Origin: Lepus europaeus
Taxonomy: Eukaryota; Chordata; Mammalia; Lagomorpha; Leporidae
Reading direction: 5' to 3'
DNA length: 64,000 nt
Assembly (NCBI RefSeq): GCF_033115175.1
Contig: NC_084834.1
Location: 91,097,808-91,161,807 of the forward strand
The notes below the pieces were generated by a model, which did not search any database, was not told the origin of the DNA, and saw only the letters and a program-made list of their open reading frames with translations. This document shows, in pieces, positions 24,575 to 35,611 of this stretch; the stretch's first letter is position 1; every line of letters starts with the position of its first letter. The translations under genes and the position numbers were made by a program.

Positions 24575-24622
24575 CAGATAGATAGCTGATAGAAAGATTA
24601 GATAGATAGATAGATAGATAGA
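24575..24622. repeat. (AGAT)n microsatellite
   Basis: GATA/AGAT units interrupted once, at the 3' end of the older CSINE, presumably grown from its tail. Confidence 0.9.
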
Positions 24623-24789
24623 ACCTCAGACCTCTAGGTTCTGATTTCATTGGTCTGTGTTGTGGCATCAGTATAATTTATAGACAATAAAACATCAACA
24701 GCTTGATAAAATGTGCTAATTACATACAGGCCTGTAACTGCCACCCCCAACAAGACCTAGAGCACTTCTGTCTCCTTAGAAATTTGCCT

Positions 24790-25130
24790 ATGGCCGGCAC
24801 CATGGCTCACTAGGCTAATCCTCCGCCTAGCGGCACTGGCAATCTGGGTTCTAGTCCCAGTTGGGGTGCCGGATTCTGTCCCAGTTGCTCCTCTTCCAGG
24901 CCAGCTCTCTGCTGTGGCCCAGGAGTGCAGTGGAGGATGGCCCAAGTGCTTGGACCCTGCACCCTCATGGGAGACCAGGAGGAAGCACCTGGATCCTGGC
25001 TTTGGATCGATGCAGCACGCTGGCCATAGAGACTACTTGAGGGGGTGAACCAACGGAAAAAGGAAGACCTTTCTCTCTGTGTCTTTCTCTCTCACTGTCT
25101 TACTCTGCCTGTAAAAAAAAAAAAAAAAAA
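24790..25130 (+). mobile_element. young CSINE with exact 12-bp duplication
   Basis: Starts ATGGCCGGCACCATGGCTCA, with GGGTTCTAGTCCCAGTTGGG and a TCTTTCTCTCTCACTGTC block ending in an A tail. AGAAATTTGCCT at 24778-24789 and 25131-25142 is identical. Confidence 0.97.
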
Positions 25131-25189
25131 AGAAATTTGCCTGTGCCTCTCGGCTATTGATCCCCTCTCCTGACTGCTGGCCTCAGAAA

Positions 25190-25770
25190 GTCACCCATCT
25201 GCTTTGTGTCATCACAGATCACAGTTTTGCTGTTTCTACAATTTCATATAAATGAATTCATAGAATGTATATTCATTTGGGTTTGACTTTTTGTACTTAG
25301 CATACATTCATGTTTTTCAGATTCACATTTTTGCAAACATTAATATTTTTCTTATTGTTGATGAGTAAAATTCTGTAGTATGGATAAATCACAATTTATC
25401 TTTTTACAGGTTGATGGAGAGTTAAGTTATTTCATTACTTGGTTATTATGAATTGCGTGCATCTAGCTATTTGCATACAAGTCTTGATGTGGACATATGT
25501 TTTTGTTTCTCTAGGAATGAGATTACTGAACCATTTATTTAGTATACATTTACCTTATAGATGGTGCTATATTGTTTCTCAAATAACTGTACCATTTGAA
25601 TTCCCACCAATAGTATGTGAGACGTCCAGTAGTTCCATATCTTCACCAGTATTTACTAATATTGGACTTTTTAACTTTGGCCATTCTAGTAAGTGTGTAA
25701 TGACATCTTTAGCATTATTTCTTTTAATCAGTATCAGTTCAAGTTTTACCACTTAAAAATATTCTCCAGG
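25190..25770 (-). mobile_element. ancient L1M relic
   Basis: Follows the reversed mammalian-wide L1M ORF2 3' region: ACAATTTCATATAAATGAAT (25239), TTTTTCAGATTCACATTTTT, then GTGGACATATGTTTTTGTTT (25489), TCTAGGAATGAGATTACTGA (25511), TTGAATTCCCACCAATAGTA (25597) and TTTAACTTTGGCCATTCTAG. Diverged, with no frame of use. Confidence 0.85.
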
Positions 25771-26119
25771 TGATTCTCATGTCACTTCTGGATGAAAATG
25801 TTCCACATGGTCTTGTCATGCCATCTCTTACCCATTGCTCAGGCCACAACTTACATCCTAACTGTTCCATGAAAATTTTGCTCATCTAAGACAGGAGTAA
25901 TTTATTTTTCCTTGGAACCCTATAGCCCTATTATGTAGCACATGTTATTTTACATTTAAAGTCATTTATACATACAGTAAACATATGTACTAGGCACTAA
26001 GGCCATTGAGGTCAAAGTCTTTACTTTTATATTTTACCTTTGAAGACTCTAATGATTATTTGTTAAGCGAATTATGAATCCTTGCAAAGTTTGCTTCATG
26101 TTTTTATGTAACAGGGTGA
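25771..26119. other. possible L2 remnant plus unassigned sequence
   Basis: TCTAAGACAGGAGTAATTTA and CTATTATGTAGCACATGTTA have a weak resemblance to the L2 3' part. I would not name it without a search. Confidence 0.35.
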
Positions 26120-26305
26120 TGATATTAAGAGCATAGACTCTGGAGCCAGACTGTCTGAATTTCAATAGTGGCAAGAGAATTAATCTCTCTAAAGGTCTAA
26201 ATATGAGACTATAAACAATTCCTATCTCCAGGGGTTAATCTGACAATTATATGAAGAAACAGTGATACAGTATTTAGAATTGTGCCTAGCAGTATGTATT
26301 AACCA
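26120..26305 (+). mobile_element. MIR SINE, well preserved for its age
   Basis: GAGCATAGACTCTGGAGCCA, GACTGTCTGAATTTCAATAG, AGAATTAATCTCTCTAAAGG, AATTCCTATCTCCAGGGGTT and TTGTGCCTAGCAGTATGTAT follow the MIR consensus almost end to end. Confidence 0.93.
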
Positions 26306-26432
26306 TTCTTAGAGTTTGCATGTGTGCTTCTGTTCTGTGATGTAGAGAGAGTTTATAACAAGAAGAAAGCAAAGTGATATTACTAAGAGAGGGGAGCATG
26401 ATGGAAGTGAGATACACTGGGATTCTTCCTCA

Positions 26433-26770
26433 AATACAGTCATCGCTTAACAGTGGGATGCATTATGAGAAATGGATTATTTGGCAATTTCATCATTGTG
26501 CAAACATAATAGATTATGCATACATGAATACAGACTATATGGTATAGCTTATTTCTCCTGGGCTAAAAACATGTACAGCATGTTACTGTACTAAATACTA
26601 TAGGAAATTGTAATGCACTTGGAACTAATTGTGTAACTAAGCATATCTAAACATAGAAAAGGTACAGAAAGATAGGAAATGAAGGTGATTTTCCAGCTTC
26701 ATTATAACTTTACAGCATTATTGTTTACACAGTCATTAACTGAAACATTACTAATGACTCATGATTATAT
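26433..26770 (+). mobile_element. non-autonomous Tigger-type DNA transposon (MER44-like)
   Basis: Starts TACAGTCATCGCTTAACAGT and ends with its decayed inverse (ACTAATGACTCATGATTATA). Internal blocks TATGGTATAGCTTATTTCTC, ACATGTACAGCATGTTACTG and TCTAAACATAGAAAAGGTAC are typical of a mammalian-wide Tc1/mariner-Tigger element. TA dinucleotides at both ends fit a TA target. The MER44/Tigger7 name is from memory and uncertain; the DNA-transposon class is firmer. Confidence 0.7.
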
Positions 26771-27009
26771 TGGCTTTAGGAAAATTAAAAACCAAATATC
26801 CTTTTTATAAGCATCAGCCTAGTTTTTTTGAGTGGGACTTCAGAGTTAGTTGAATTGTTATCTCCCTCCTTTTTTCCAACATAAGTGCCATGACCTTAGG
26901 CTGGTATGTAAATTTGGATATTCTTTACCCTGAGCCTTTCTGTCACTCACTATTTCATGAAGAATCAGTTCTGACCTCCATTCAGTGGACCTGGCTCTTA
27001 GTTTAGCCT

Positions 27010-27480
27010 CTTAACCAAGATCATGGTCAGTTGACTAAATGATTTCTGCCTCCATCAGAATGACAATTTGAAAGTGGCTTGATTCTCCTACTAATGCAGA
27101 TAATGAATTGCCCAAATCATGAATTAATGGTACCAGGGGGTTGAAGACTTGATCCAATTGTGGTGTCTAGGAGGTGGGACTGATCGTTAGGTTACTGAAG
27201 GAATGCCCATGGAAGGTGGTTCTTATGAGATAGTTGATTTAAAAGCCTGAAAACCAGACATGACCCCTCTCTCTGATTCCTAGATTACATGTGATTCTTC
27301 TTCAGGATGTGTTCTGCCATCTACCACCTTCATCAACTACCAGACCAATGTGGATGCCACCCATATTGGATTGCGAACCTCCAAGACTGTGAGTCAAAAT
27401 AACCCCCTTTCATTCAGTAGCTTGTGTTAAGTATTTAGCTTTAGTGGCAAAAGTTGCCTGATATAAGTAACTGTCTCAGT
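27010..27480 (+). mobile_element. MaLR-like LTR (ERVL-type solo LTR), diverged
   Basis: GGTGTCTAGGAGGTGGGACT (27161-27180), TTCTTATGAGATAGTTGATT, ACATGACCCCTCTCTCTGAT, a CTGCCATCTACCACCTTCAT block and AACCTCCAAGACTGTGAGTC follow the order of MST/MLT-type MaLR LTRs (ggaggtgggg...ctcatgagat...cctccc...gaaccgtgagcc). Only one LTR is seen and no internal gene. The subfamily is unknown. Confidence 0.6.
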
Positions 27481-27714
27481 TTTTCATGGTTAGGGACAAC
27501 CTTTTTTTCCTGTGACCCAGTTAATATTGTCTACATGGTAGAGAATAGCTTTACTGACAATGATTCAGTTTTCAAACCATATCTTTGTTTTCAGTAAATT
27601 TAAAGTTGATATTTCTCCCAGGCCGAGGGCCCTATTATCACAGAAAGAGGGCACTCAGCCACTATAATAATCATCACAATTCATATTTCATGGATTAATT
27701 TAAAGCATTACTCA

Positions 27715-27870
27715 TTTTGCTAAGCATAATACATAGATTATCATATCTAAACTTCATATGGCAAAGGAGAAACTATAAATCTCTCCAAATTACAGATGAG
27801 GAAACAGCTCCAGAAATGTTGATTAACTTATCTAATGTCATTGTGGCAACAAGATCCAGTTATGTTCATG
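27715..27870 (-). mobile_element. ancient MIR SINE
   Basis: AAATTACAGATGAGGAAACA (27787-27806), AGAAATGTTGATTAACTTAT and CTAATGTCATTGTGGCAACA follow the reversed MIR core. Confidence 0.8.
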
Positions 27871-30269
27871 TGCTCATTCACTCATCACTCATTATAATGC
27901 CAGTACCAAGCTTCTCTGGCTTCACCTCCAGCAAACAGGATACCTTGTTTTCAAAAACAGTGTGAGCAGCCATCTGTAAGGATCCCCTTCCTCCCAAACT
28001 CATTATTATTAATTAGCTCTGAGTCCTGCATATAAAGCCTTACTTGTCCAGAAGTGAAACTAGAATACTTGTACAATAGAAAGAAGTCAAAGAAAGCAAG
28101 TCTGCAAGTCCTATTTGACAGTGCCTCCCTGAAATAATTTACTGTGCCATATGGCACTGGATGAAGAAAAATAGGTGTCTTCAACTTCAGAGAGATGTGC
28201 TGAAGAGTTATTGAGGTTTAAATTCCAACTCCTAAACATATTTTATGGTCTTGACCCTCATATGCTGTTTCCAGAAATGAGCTTTTTGGTGGCATCCCAG
28301 AAGACTTTTTCTGCTTTTCGAATCCTTAAATAGTTTTGATGAATGTCTGATGATTCCCATGTCTCTATCAACTGATTAATCATTAAATATACCCAATATC
28401 TTTAACAGGCAACCAACGATACTTTCAGTCAGAGATGTTGCTGCAAATATGGTCAGGCTTGCTTCTCGGGAATTTAACTATGAATTGATTATTATTATTA
28501 TTTTACCTTTTCTTTCATGTTGGAGAAGAAAGTAGTATTTGTGCATTCCAGGGTATACTTTTTCAAAAGAGCTGATTAGGGTGATTTCTAGTTGAAATAA
28601 ATAAAATATTTCATTGGATCCTGGAAACAACTGCCTGCTTATACTCAGATTGTGTTCATGCTGTGGGAGGAAAAGAACCACTGGGATTATTTGTAGTTTG
28701 ACTGTTGCTGCTGGAGTGAGAGGGGGGAAGAGAACAGCTTTGAGTGAGTAGGCACCTTTCTTTGAGTGCTATATCTTGGGGCCTGGTGGGGTCAGGTAAT
28801 TCCTTTATTCAAACATTGAATAAATGCATCCTATAGTGCATAATCCTACCAGATGTTCTCTTACTCCTCCTGGCTGGGCCTGCCCACTATCAGACACAGA
28901 GAGCCTGCTGTCCTTGCCACTCATGGAGATCTAGCTGGAGCTCTGTGCAGCATTAGAATATGGTGCTAATGAGAGCTGGCTACAAGCATGATCCAGGTTT
29001 GAGAAGTTACCTTTGCACAGGGAAAGCTTTGTCCTTTGGCTTTAGTTTGTACCTAGCCCCTGACAGCCATTCTACAAATGAGTCCAAAGGGTAACCAAGT
29101 GATGGTATGATGAAAGAGGGGCTTATTCGCACTGTAGGAAAATCAAAGCATAGAACATATGGAACTGTTTATAGAAACTGTGGGTTTGGGCCAGTGAGTA
29201 GCATTTAATAAGAGGCATCTTCAAAATGTAAAATTATCAAAAAATATCTGCCATGGACAGAAATACAAAGAGGCTGAATTTTTAAACTCATGCTGTTGTG
29301 GAGGAAAACCTGAAAGCTAATTAGACATACAATTATTGAGTATCCACTACAGTGAACCATTCTTCAGGTTGCCAACTGGGACACTCAGTACCTATCTATC
29401 CTCAGAGAACTTAATGTTGCCAGAGAGTAGAAATCAAATAAAGACAAAGATAACTATAATATATATCAGAAAGCAAAAGGTAGGTTATCAAAAGCATAAC
29501 CACAGTGACATAAGGAATCTGGAAGGAAGAGCTCACAATTGCAGAACTCACCACTGATCCATCATGTAGATACTCCTCTCCAATTTTCTTCATAGCAGAG
29601 CTCTGGTTTGGTTTAGCATCTACATTCTCCACACATTCATAGGCTTCAGGGAAACTGACCATATGCCCAGTTTCAGAGGAATGAAGTTGATTTTCCAACC
29701 CAGTCCTGGCAAGCACATTAATTCTTCCAGTGCGAATGGAAGAATTTGGGTACAGTTATACACTCAGCTCTAGCCAATGATGATTATGGGTAAGGGCGCT
29801 AAGGAAAGATTTCCCTACCCCATGGCAAGAGAGAGAATGGATTTCTTTCTGTGTGGCATGTTGCCACTGTGTGGTGTAATTCCTGGAACTGCTGTGACCA
29901 TCCTGGCATCAGCCTGGGGTGAAGCCAACATAGAGTAAGAGAAGCTCAAGAAGTCTGTGTCAGGTTTTATGGTACTTAAAGGTGAATTTTACAACTAGCT
30001 GCATTCACTCGGTAGGGGGTGAGGGAAACCTTATGAAATAGCCAAATTCAATGTGAATATTGAAGGCAGGATAGAGTTTGGGTCATTGGTGTATGGATAG
30101 TAAAATATTTTAGGTTATGAGGTGTAGATAGTGGCATGGGAATCATCCAGATTAAGAAAAAATCAGAAAGAAGAACAAATCAACTTGAAAGCTTAAAGAC
30201 TGCTTATGTTGGCTGCAATTTTATTTTTTCATGCATGTTCACTTCATTTTTAAGTTACAGAGATCATTT
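27871..30269. other. unassigned sequence, 2.4 kb
   Basis: The longest stretch in this half with no confidently named repeat. An (ATT)n run lies at 28488-28503. No long frame, splice-bounded exon or RNA gene could be supported. Confidence 0.4.
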
Positions 30270-30283
30270 AAAGAAAGATATTA

Positions 30284-30622
30284 GGCCGGCGCCGCGGCTC
30301 ACTAGGCTTATCCTCCGCCTTGTGGTGCCGGCACCCCAGGTTCTAGTCCCAGTTGGGGCACTGGATTCTGTCCCGGTTGCTCCTCTTCCAGTCCAGCTCT
30401 CTGCTGTGGCCCGGGAGTGCAGTGAAGGATGGCCCAAGTGCTTGGGCCCTGCACCCGCATGTGAGGCCAGGAGGAAGCACCTGGCTCCTGGCTTCGGATC
30501 GTTGTAGCCCTGGCCATGGCGGCCATTTTGGGTGTGAACCAACAGAAAAGGAAGACCTTTCTCTCTGTGTCTTTCTCTCTCACTGTCTTAACTCTGCCTG
30601 TCAAAAAAATAAATAAATAAAA
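30284..30622 (+). mobile_element. young CSINE with exact 14-bp duplication
   Basis: Starts GGCCGGCGCCGCGGCTCACT, close to the family ideal, with GGTTCTAGTCCCAGTTGGGG and a TCTTTCTCTCTCACTGTC block. AAAGAAAGATATTA at 30270-30283 and 30623-30636 is identical. It is one of the least diverged C repeats in the window. Confidence 0.97.
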
Positions 30623-30636
30623 AAAGAAAGATATTA

Positions 30637-31239
30637 AAGACAGTTTTTAAAAAGGAAAATAACCGGGTATCCAGGAGATAAAGATGTTTAAGCTGTAATA
30701 GAATTAAACATTACACAAGATGTTGAGAAGTCAATAGGCAGCTTCCAAAATCTTACACAGTCACTATATTTCAATATGAGTTTCAAATTTATGGTGACCA
30801 AAACGAAGAAGGATCCTGGCTAATTACATAGATTTCTTTGCAGAACTGAAGAAAACATGGCAGTTCTCCAACAATGGTTATTTAAGTGAATATTTATATG
30901 GGAAATAGTGAAAGACAATGGATTATGTTCCCATCAAATTCTCCCTCATTAATTTATCTTTTTGTTGTTGTTATTGTTGTTGATTTTTTTTTAAACAGAG
31001 CAAATCCAAATGCATAAAAAGCTTAGTGGAGTCTGAAGAATAAAATCAGGCAACATAATAATAATGGGCATATTTGGATGACAGAGTAGGAACTTTGGAG
31101 TTATTTTCACAGGCAGTAGGAAATGTTAAGGAGTTTGACTGAAGAGTGACATGATCCATTGCTGATCACTTGGAGAGTTTAATCTTAACGGCACCTGAAG
31201 AATAAAACCACGGAGTAAGAGAATAAATGACTGATATGA
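30637..31239. other. unassigned sequence with ancient-repeat traces
   Basis: GGAAATGTTAAGGAGTTTGA and GAAGAGTGACATGATCCATT (31119-31160) resemble a widespread ancient mammalian interspersed repeat that I associate with L2-type elements. A TTG-rich run lies at 30961-30982. Confidence 0.35.
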
Positions 31240-31660
31240 TAAATAATATGGAAAAATAAATACAAAAAGGTTAAATTTTAAAAATCTCGAGGAATTATAT
31301 TATACAACTTTATGCCAGTAAATTTTAAGAACTACCAACAACACTTAAAATTTCTAGAAAAATGTAAAACCAAAATTAACTCTAAAGCATATTAATGGAA
31401 GAAACCAGATACCAAAGTCCATGATTCTTTCTACGTCATTTCATTTATATATATCAAAGAGTATGTAAAAAATAACCTATAGTGATTTAAATGTGTGGTT
31501 GCATGGGGAGGAATTGGCTTGATTGTCAAAGACGCATGAGGAAACTCATGGGGGTGATTAAAATGTTCTGTGTTTTGAATAAGTTACTGGTTAAAGATGT
31601 GTACATTAGGCAAAGCAAGAACTATGCCTTTTTCTGTATGCAAATAATACCTGAAGAGGA
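31240..31660 (+). mobile_element. ancient L1M pieces: ORF2 then 3'UTR
   Basis: 31290-31380 (CAACTTTATGCCAGTAAATT, then TTTCTAGAAAAATGTAAAAC) follows an L1M ORF2 stretch. 31385-31660 (TTTCATTTATATATATCAAA, ATGTGTGGTTGCATGGGGAG, GCATGAGGAAACTCATGGGG, TAAAATGTTCTGTGTTTTGA) follows the L1M/L1ME 3'UTR. The jump between them implies an internal deletion or two neighbouring copies. Confidence 0.75.
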
Positions 31661-32569
31661 AAAAGTGCAATATAACAAAATGAAAGCTGAATCTAGAAAA
31701 GATGGACAATCACAACAAACTGAATTCTGTTGAAGAAATAGATAAATAATGAAGTTTGTCAAAGAGCTTTTCCAAACCAACACTTAGGTCATGCTATTTT
31801 CACAGAAGTATATTCATGCATTTAAAAATCAACAAATCTAATGCTATTTACAATTGTGTTTCTTAAAGTATGGTCCTTGGACTAGCAGCTCATCCATGCT
31901 TGTAGCCAGCATTGTAACTCATCAGTGGTAGAATAAGAAATGAATATCAACCATGTTAGTAAGCACCACTTAGTACAGTGAATTTTATTCTACTGAGACT
32001 CTCTTGATGAAGAAATCTGTGCACTGATTTGCATATTCTGGTGAACCCTTCTTATCTTGCTGATGACCTGCCCTGTGATGGGTCCCGGCTTGTACTATTA
32101 AAGAAAACAGACATAAAACTGAAATGTTGGCCTTAGTTGTAATCCTAACAGGTCAGAGATGGCACATTCATATTAGGGTATCTATTAGAGCTCAATAAAA
32201 GGACTATTTACAAAGATTTAGACAGATAATGGGGCTTACCAAGGATAATGCAGTATATGATACACAATAGCAGCAAAACTAATTCTCCAGTTAAATCCAA
32301 AGGAATGAATACGAAAATTTAATAGATCCCAGAAAAGAGACAGTATCATATGATAAAAAATTAGCATTTGTTCTTTTATTGCCCATTTTATTAAGAATAG
32401 ATATTGAATTTTGTTTAAGCCCTTTTTGGTACTTATAACATCCCCGAAGCAAGAGAAATCATCAGGAGGTTTTCCACTAAAGAATAAAAGAACTGTGCCC
32501 ATTATCATTGTTTTATAACATGGTGTTAGAAATAGAGGCCAATGTGATTAAATAGTATTCTGTGAATTG
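31661..32569. other. unassigned sequence with hAT-like trace
   Basis: TTTCTTAAAGTATGGTCCTT and GGACTAGCAGCTCATCC (31859-31895) resemble the start of MER5-type hAT elements. The rest is unassigned. Confidence 0.4.
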
Positions 32570-32940
32570 ACTAGGACTTGTCTCCCAAACACTCGTGCAG
32601 ATGTTTAAACTCTGATGTCTTAATGTTATTGTTGATGAATTAGGTGTGGAGACTTGATCTGACTGTGCTATCTAAGAGGTGGGTTTGGTGGGAGATGTCT
32701 GGGTCATTGGGGGCTTGCCCCAGAGGGTGATTCTTGCAAGTGGGTAGGTTATTTGCATTCATAGTTCTATGATTTCCATCTTGGCTCACAATCTGATCAT
32801 TCCTTCACATCTGTCATGATGTGCTTCCACCAGACATCATGGACCATCTCATCCTGAACTGTAAGCTTCAATTTGTAAGCTGAAATAACTCTTTTCTGTC
32901 CCAAGAAGCTCCTTTTGGGGATTTTAATTAAAGTACCAAA
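32570..32940 (+). mobile_element. MaLR-like LTR, diverged
   Basis: GTGCTATCTAAGAGGTGGGT, GGGAGATGTCTGGGTCATTG, GTGATTCTTGCAAGTGGGTA, CATCATGGACCATCTC and CTGTAAGCTTCAATTTGTAA follow the same order as the element at 27010 and as MST/MLT-type LTRs. The two may be the same family. No internal retroviral sequence lies between or beside them. Confidence 0.6.
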
Positions 32941-32987
32941 AAAAAGCCTAATAAGCAGCATAAATAAACAATATAAAATTTGGAAAA

Positions 32988-33276
32988 AGGGCCAACATTG
33001 TGGCACAGTGGATTAAGCCATTGCTTGTTATTCCTACATAGCCCAGTGCTGGTTATGCCCCAGACACTCTTATTGAAATCCAGCTTCACCCTTGGGAAGA
33101 CAATAAAAGATGGCCAAAGTGTTTGAGCCCCTTTCACCCATGTGGGAGACCCAGATGGATTTCATGACTTCAGCTTTAGCTGTTATAGGCATTTGGGGGA
33201 TGAATCAGAAAAATGGAAAATCAGTTTATTTCTCACTGAATATCTTATCCTTCAAGAAATAAGTCTTTAAAAAATT
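32988..33276 (+). mobile_element. old CSINE
   Basis: GGGCCAACATTGTGGCACAG, GCTGGTTATGCCCCAGAC, TGGCCAAAGTGTTTGAGCCC, ACCCATGTGGGAGACCCAGA and GGGGGATGAATCAG are in CSINE order, ending in an A-rich tail. Confidence 0.87.
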
Positions 33277-33284
33277 CAAAATGC

Positions 33285-34061
33285 GAAAGTATTCATATTT
33301 TCCAGATTATTTGATGAACAGAAAACCCAGAGAATCAATAAAAACTACTAGAAACAATTAGGGATCCCAAAATTGATATCCATAATCAACTATACAGAGA
33401 ACAACATAGAAGGTATGGTCAAAGAAAAGCTTTTTCACTTGCAATAATACTAAAAAGATAAGAATATTCAGATAAACATGCAAGACTTAAGAAAGCTTTA
33501 AAAGATTCTTAGAAGTCACACATGCACACAAAACCACACATGGAAATACATGGAAATGCACTGTATTTATAAATAAGAACTTTCAACATCATAAGGATAT
33601 TCTCTAAGTTATTTCAAAAATTAACAAAACTCAGTAATAGTAAAAATGCTCCCAGTATTTTATTTTGGGTAGTGAGAAATGAGGACAGGGGCTGAACAAA
33701 GTGATACCAAGTGTCTTAAGGAAAAAAATGTCCAGATGAGTTCTTAAAAAATCAGAGTACTGAGGAAGATTGTCAGATATCAAGATACATTAGAAAATCT
33801 CAGAAATTAAAGAATGTGGTACTGAATCATGAAAAAATGGAAAAAGTACAACAAAACAATGAAATTGAATGGAAAATTCCAAATGAATACAAATATATTC
33901 AGGATAAATAAATGATACTGGTGACATTCAAATGTGGTTAATTTAAAAAAAGAATTTCAAAATATATTTTTTATTTCAATTGCATGAATATTTGAAAAAC
34001 ATTGGATGCATATAGTGCACAATTTGCCACTACCGATGCTAAATGGATCAATTACTTCATT
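33285..34061 (+). mobile_element. ancient L1M ORF2 relic
   Basis: ACTTGCAATAATACTAAAAA, CATGCAAGACTTAAGAAAGC, TGTCAGATATCAAGATACAT and GAATGTGGTACTGAATCATG follow, with many changes, the L1M ORF2 stretch that encodes the region after the reverse-transcriptase palm. No open frame survives. Confidence 0.65.
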
Positions 34062-34075
34062 GAAAAATATAAAAA

Positions 34076-35215
34076 ATGTGATCCCTTTGACTCTTAGACC
34101 TATCAGTGTGATCATTTGTGAACTGAAATTGATCACTTGGACTAGTGAGATGGCATTGGTACATACAACCTTGATGGGATTGTATTGGAATCCCCTGGCA
34201 CATTTCTAACTCCACCATTTGGGGCAAGTCCGATTGAGCATGTCCCAAATTGTACATCTCCTCCCTCTCTTATTTCCACTCTTATATTTAACAGGGATCA
34301 CTTTTCAGTTAAATTTAAACACCTAAGAATAATTGTGTGTGAATTACAGAGTTCAACCACAATTGATCACACTGATAGGTCTAAGAGTCAAAGGGATCCC
34401 ACAAATAAGACTAGTGTCTGCTAATACTAACTGATAGAATCAAAAAGGGAGAGAACGATCCAACATGGGAAGTGGGATACACAGCAGACTCATAGAAAGG
34501 CAGATGTCCTAAATAGCACTCTGGCCTCAGAATCAGCCCTTAAGGCATTCGGATCTGGCTGAAGAGCCCATGAGAGTATTGTAGGCATGGAAAGCCAAGA
34601 CACTCTGGCCAAAAAACAAAAAACAAACAAACAAAAAAACTAAATGAAAGATCTCTGTGAGTGAGATCCCAGTGGAAAGAACAGGGCCATCAAAGAAGGA
34701 GGTGGCTTTCTCTGAAGGGAGGAGAGAACTTCCACTTTGACTATGACCCTGTTGGAATAAGATCAAAGTCCGCGAACTCAAAAGGCTTCCATAGCCTTGG
34801 CAACTCATGACTAGAGCCTAGGGAGATTACTGACGCCATAAACAAGAGTGTCAAATTGTTAAGTCAGCAACAGGAGTCACTGTGTACTTACTCCTCATGT
34901 GGGATCTCTGTCCTTAATGTGTTGTCCAATGTGAAGTAATGCTATAACTAGCACTGAGACAGTATTTTACACATTGTTTTTCTGTGTGGGAGCAAACTGA
35001 TGAAATCTTTACTTAATATATACTGAATCGATCTTCTGTGTATAAAGATAATTCAAAATGAATCTTGATGTTAATGGAATGGGAGAGGGAGCAGGAGATG
35101 GGAGGGGTATGGGTGGGAGGGAAGTTATGGGGGGGGGGGAGCCATTGGAATCCATAAACTGTACTTTGGAAAGTTATATTTACTAAATAAAAGTTTAAAA
35201 AAAACCTAAAAAAAG
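34076..35215 (+). mobile_element. L1 3' region with inverted 5' part (twin-primed)
   Basis: 34359-35215 reads in plus orientation through the L1 3'UTR, including a G-rich tract (35100-35139) and an AAATAAAAG end with A tail. 34078-34358 is the adjoining L1 3'UTR in minus orientation. The two parts overlap: the block at 34081-34114 reappears inverted at 34366-34399. GAAAAATATAAAAA at 34062-34075 and 35216-35229 is an exact 14-bp duplication enclosing both, so a single twin-primed insertion made the whole. No ORF is present. Confidence 0.95.
35100..35139 (+). other. G-quadruplex-prone tract of L1 3'UTR
   Basis: GGGAGGGGTATGGGTGGGAG begins at 35100 and is followed by GGG, giving at least five G runs of three or more with loops of one to three bases, then a run of about ten G at 35130-35139. 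The same tract, as C runs on the plus strand, is present in the minus-strand L1 copies. G-rich 3'UTR tracts are a known feature of mammalian L1. Confidence 0.85.
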
Positions 35216-35324
35216 GAAAAATATAAAAATATAAGTACTTGGAGAAATGAGAGTTTTTTCATAATTTTGACTTCATGAAGAACATTCTTACTATAACTCA
35301 AAATCCAGATACTGAAAAAGTCAA

Positions 35325-35611
35325 TTTTTTATTTAAAATGGAGAGAGAGAAGTCTCCCATCCACTGGTTCACTCTCTGTGTAGCCCAACACCAAGGACTG
35401 GGCTGGTCAGAAGCCAGGAGCAGGGAACTACATCAAGGTCTCCCAGGTGGTGACAGAGATGCACACGCTTGGGCCCGTGCTGCTTCCCTCGGTGCATGTT
35501 AACAGGAATCTAGAACTGGAAGTGGAACTGAAACTTAAACGCAAGCACTCCAACACATGATGTGGGTGTCCAAAGTGACCTCTTAACTACTATACCATAT
35601 GCCTGACCCAA
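35325..35611 (-). mobile_element. old CSINE, minus strand
   Basis: The minus strand begins near 35611 with GGGTCAGGCATATGGTATAG and runs to the A-rich tail. Plus-strand landmarks are GAGAGAGAAGTCTCCCATCC, ACTGGTTCACTC, AAGGTCTCCCAGGTGG and GTTAACAGGAATCTAGAAC. Confidence 0.87.

Noticed and set aside
30136..30507. 123-codon plus-strand frame, and similar frames at 8420-8725, 24757-25048 and 42833-43208
   Set aside because: They lie in young CSINE copies whose GC-rich bodies happen to lack stops on both strands; the same pseudo-proteins recur at every young copy.
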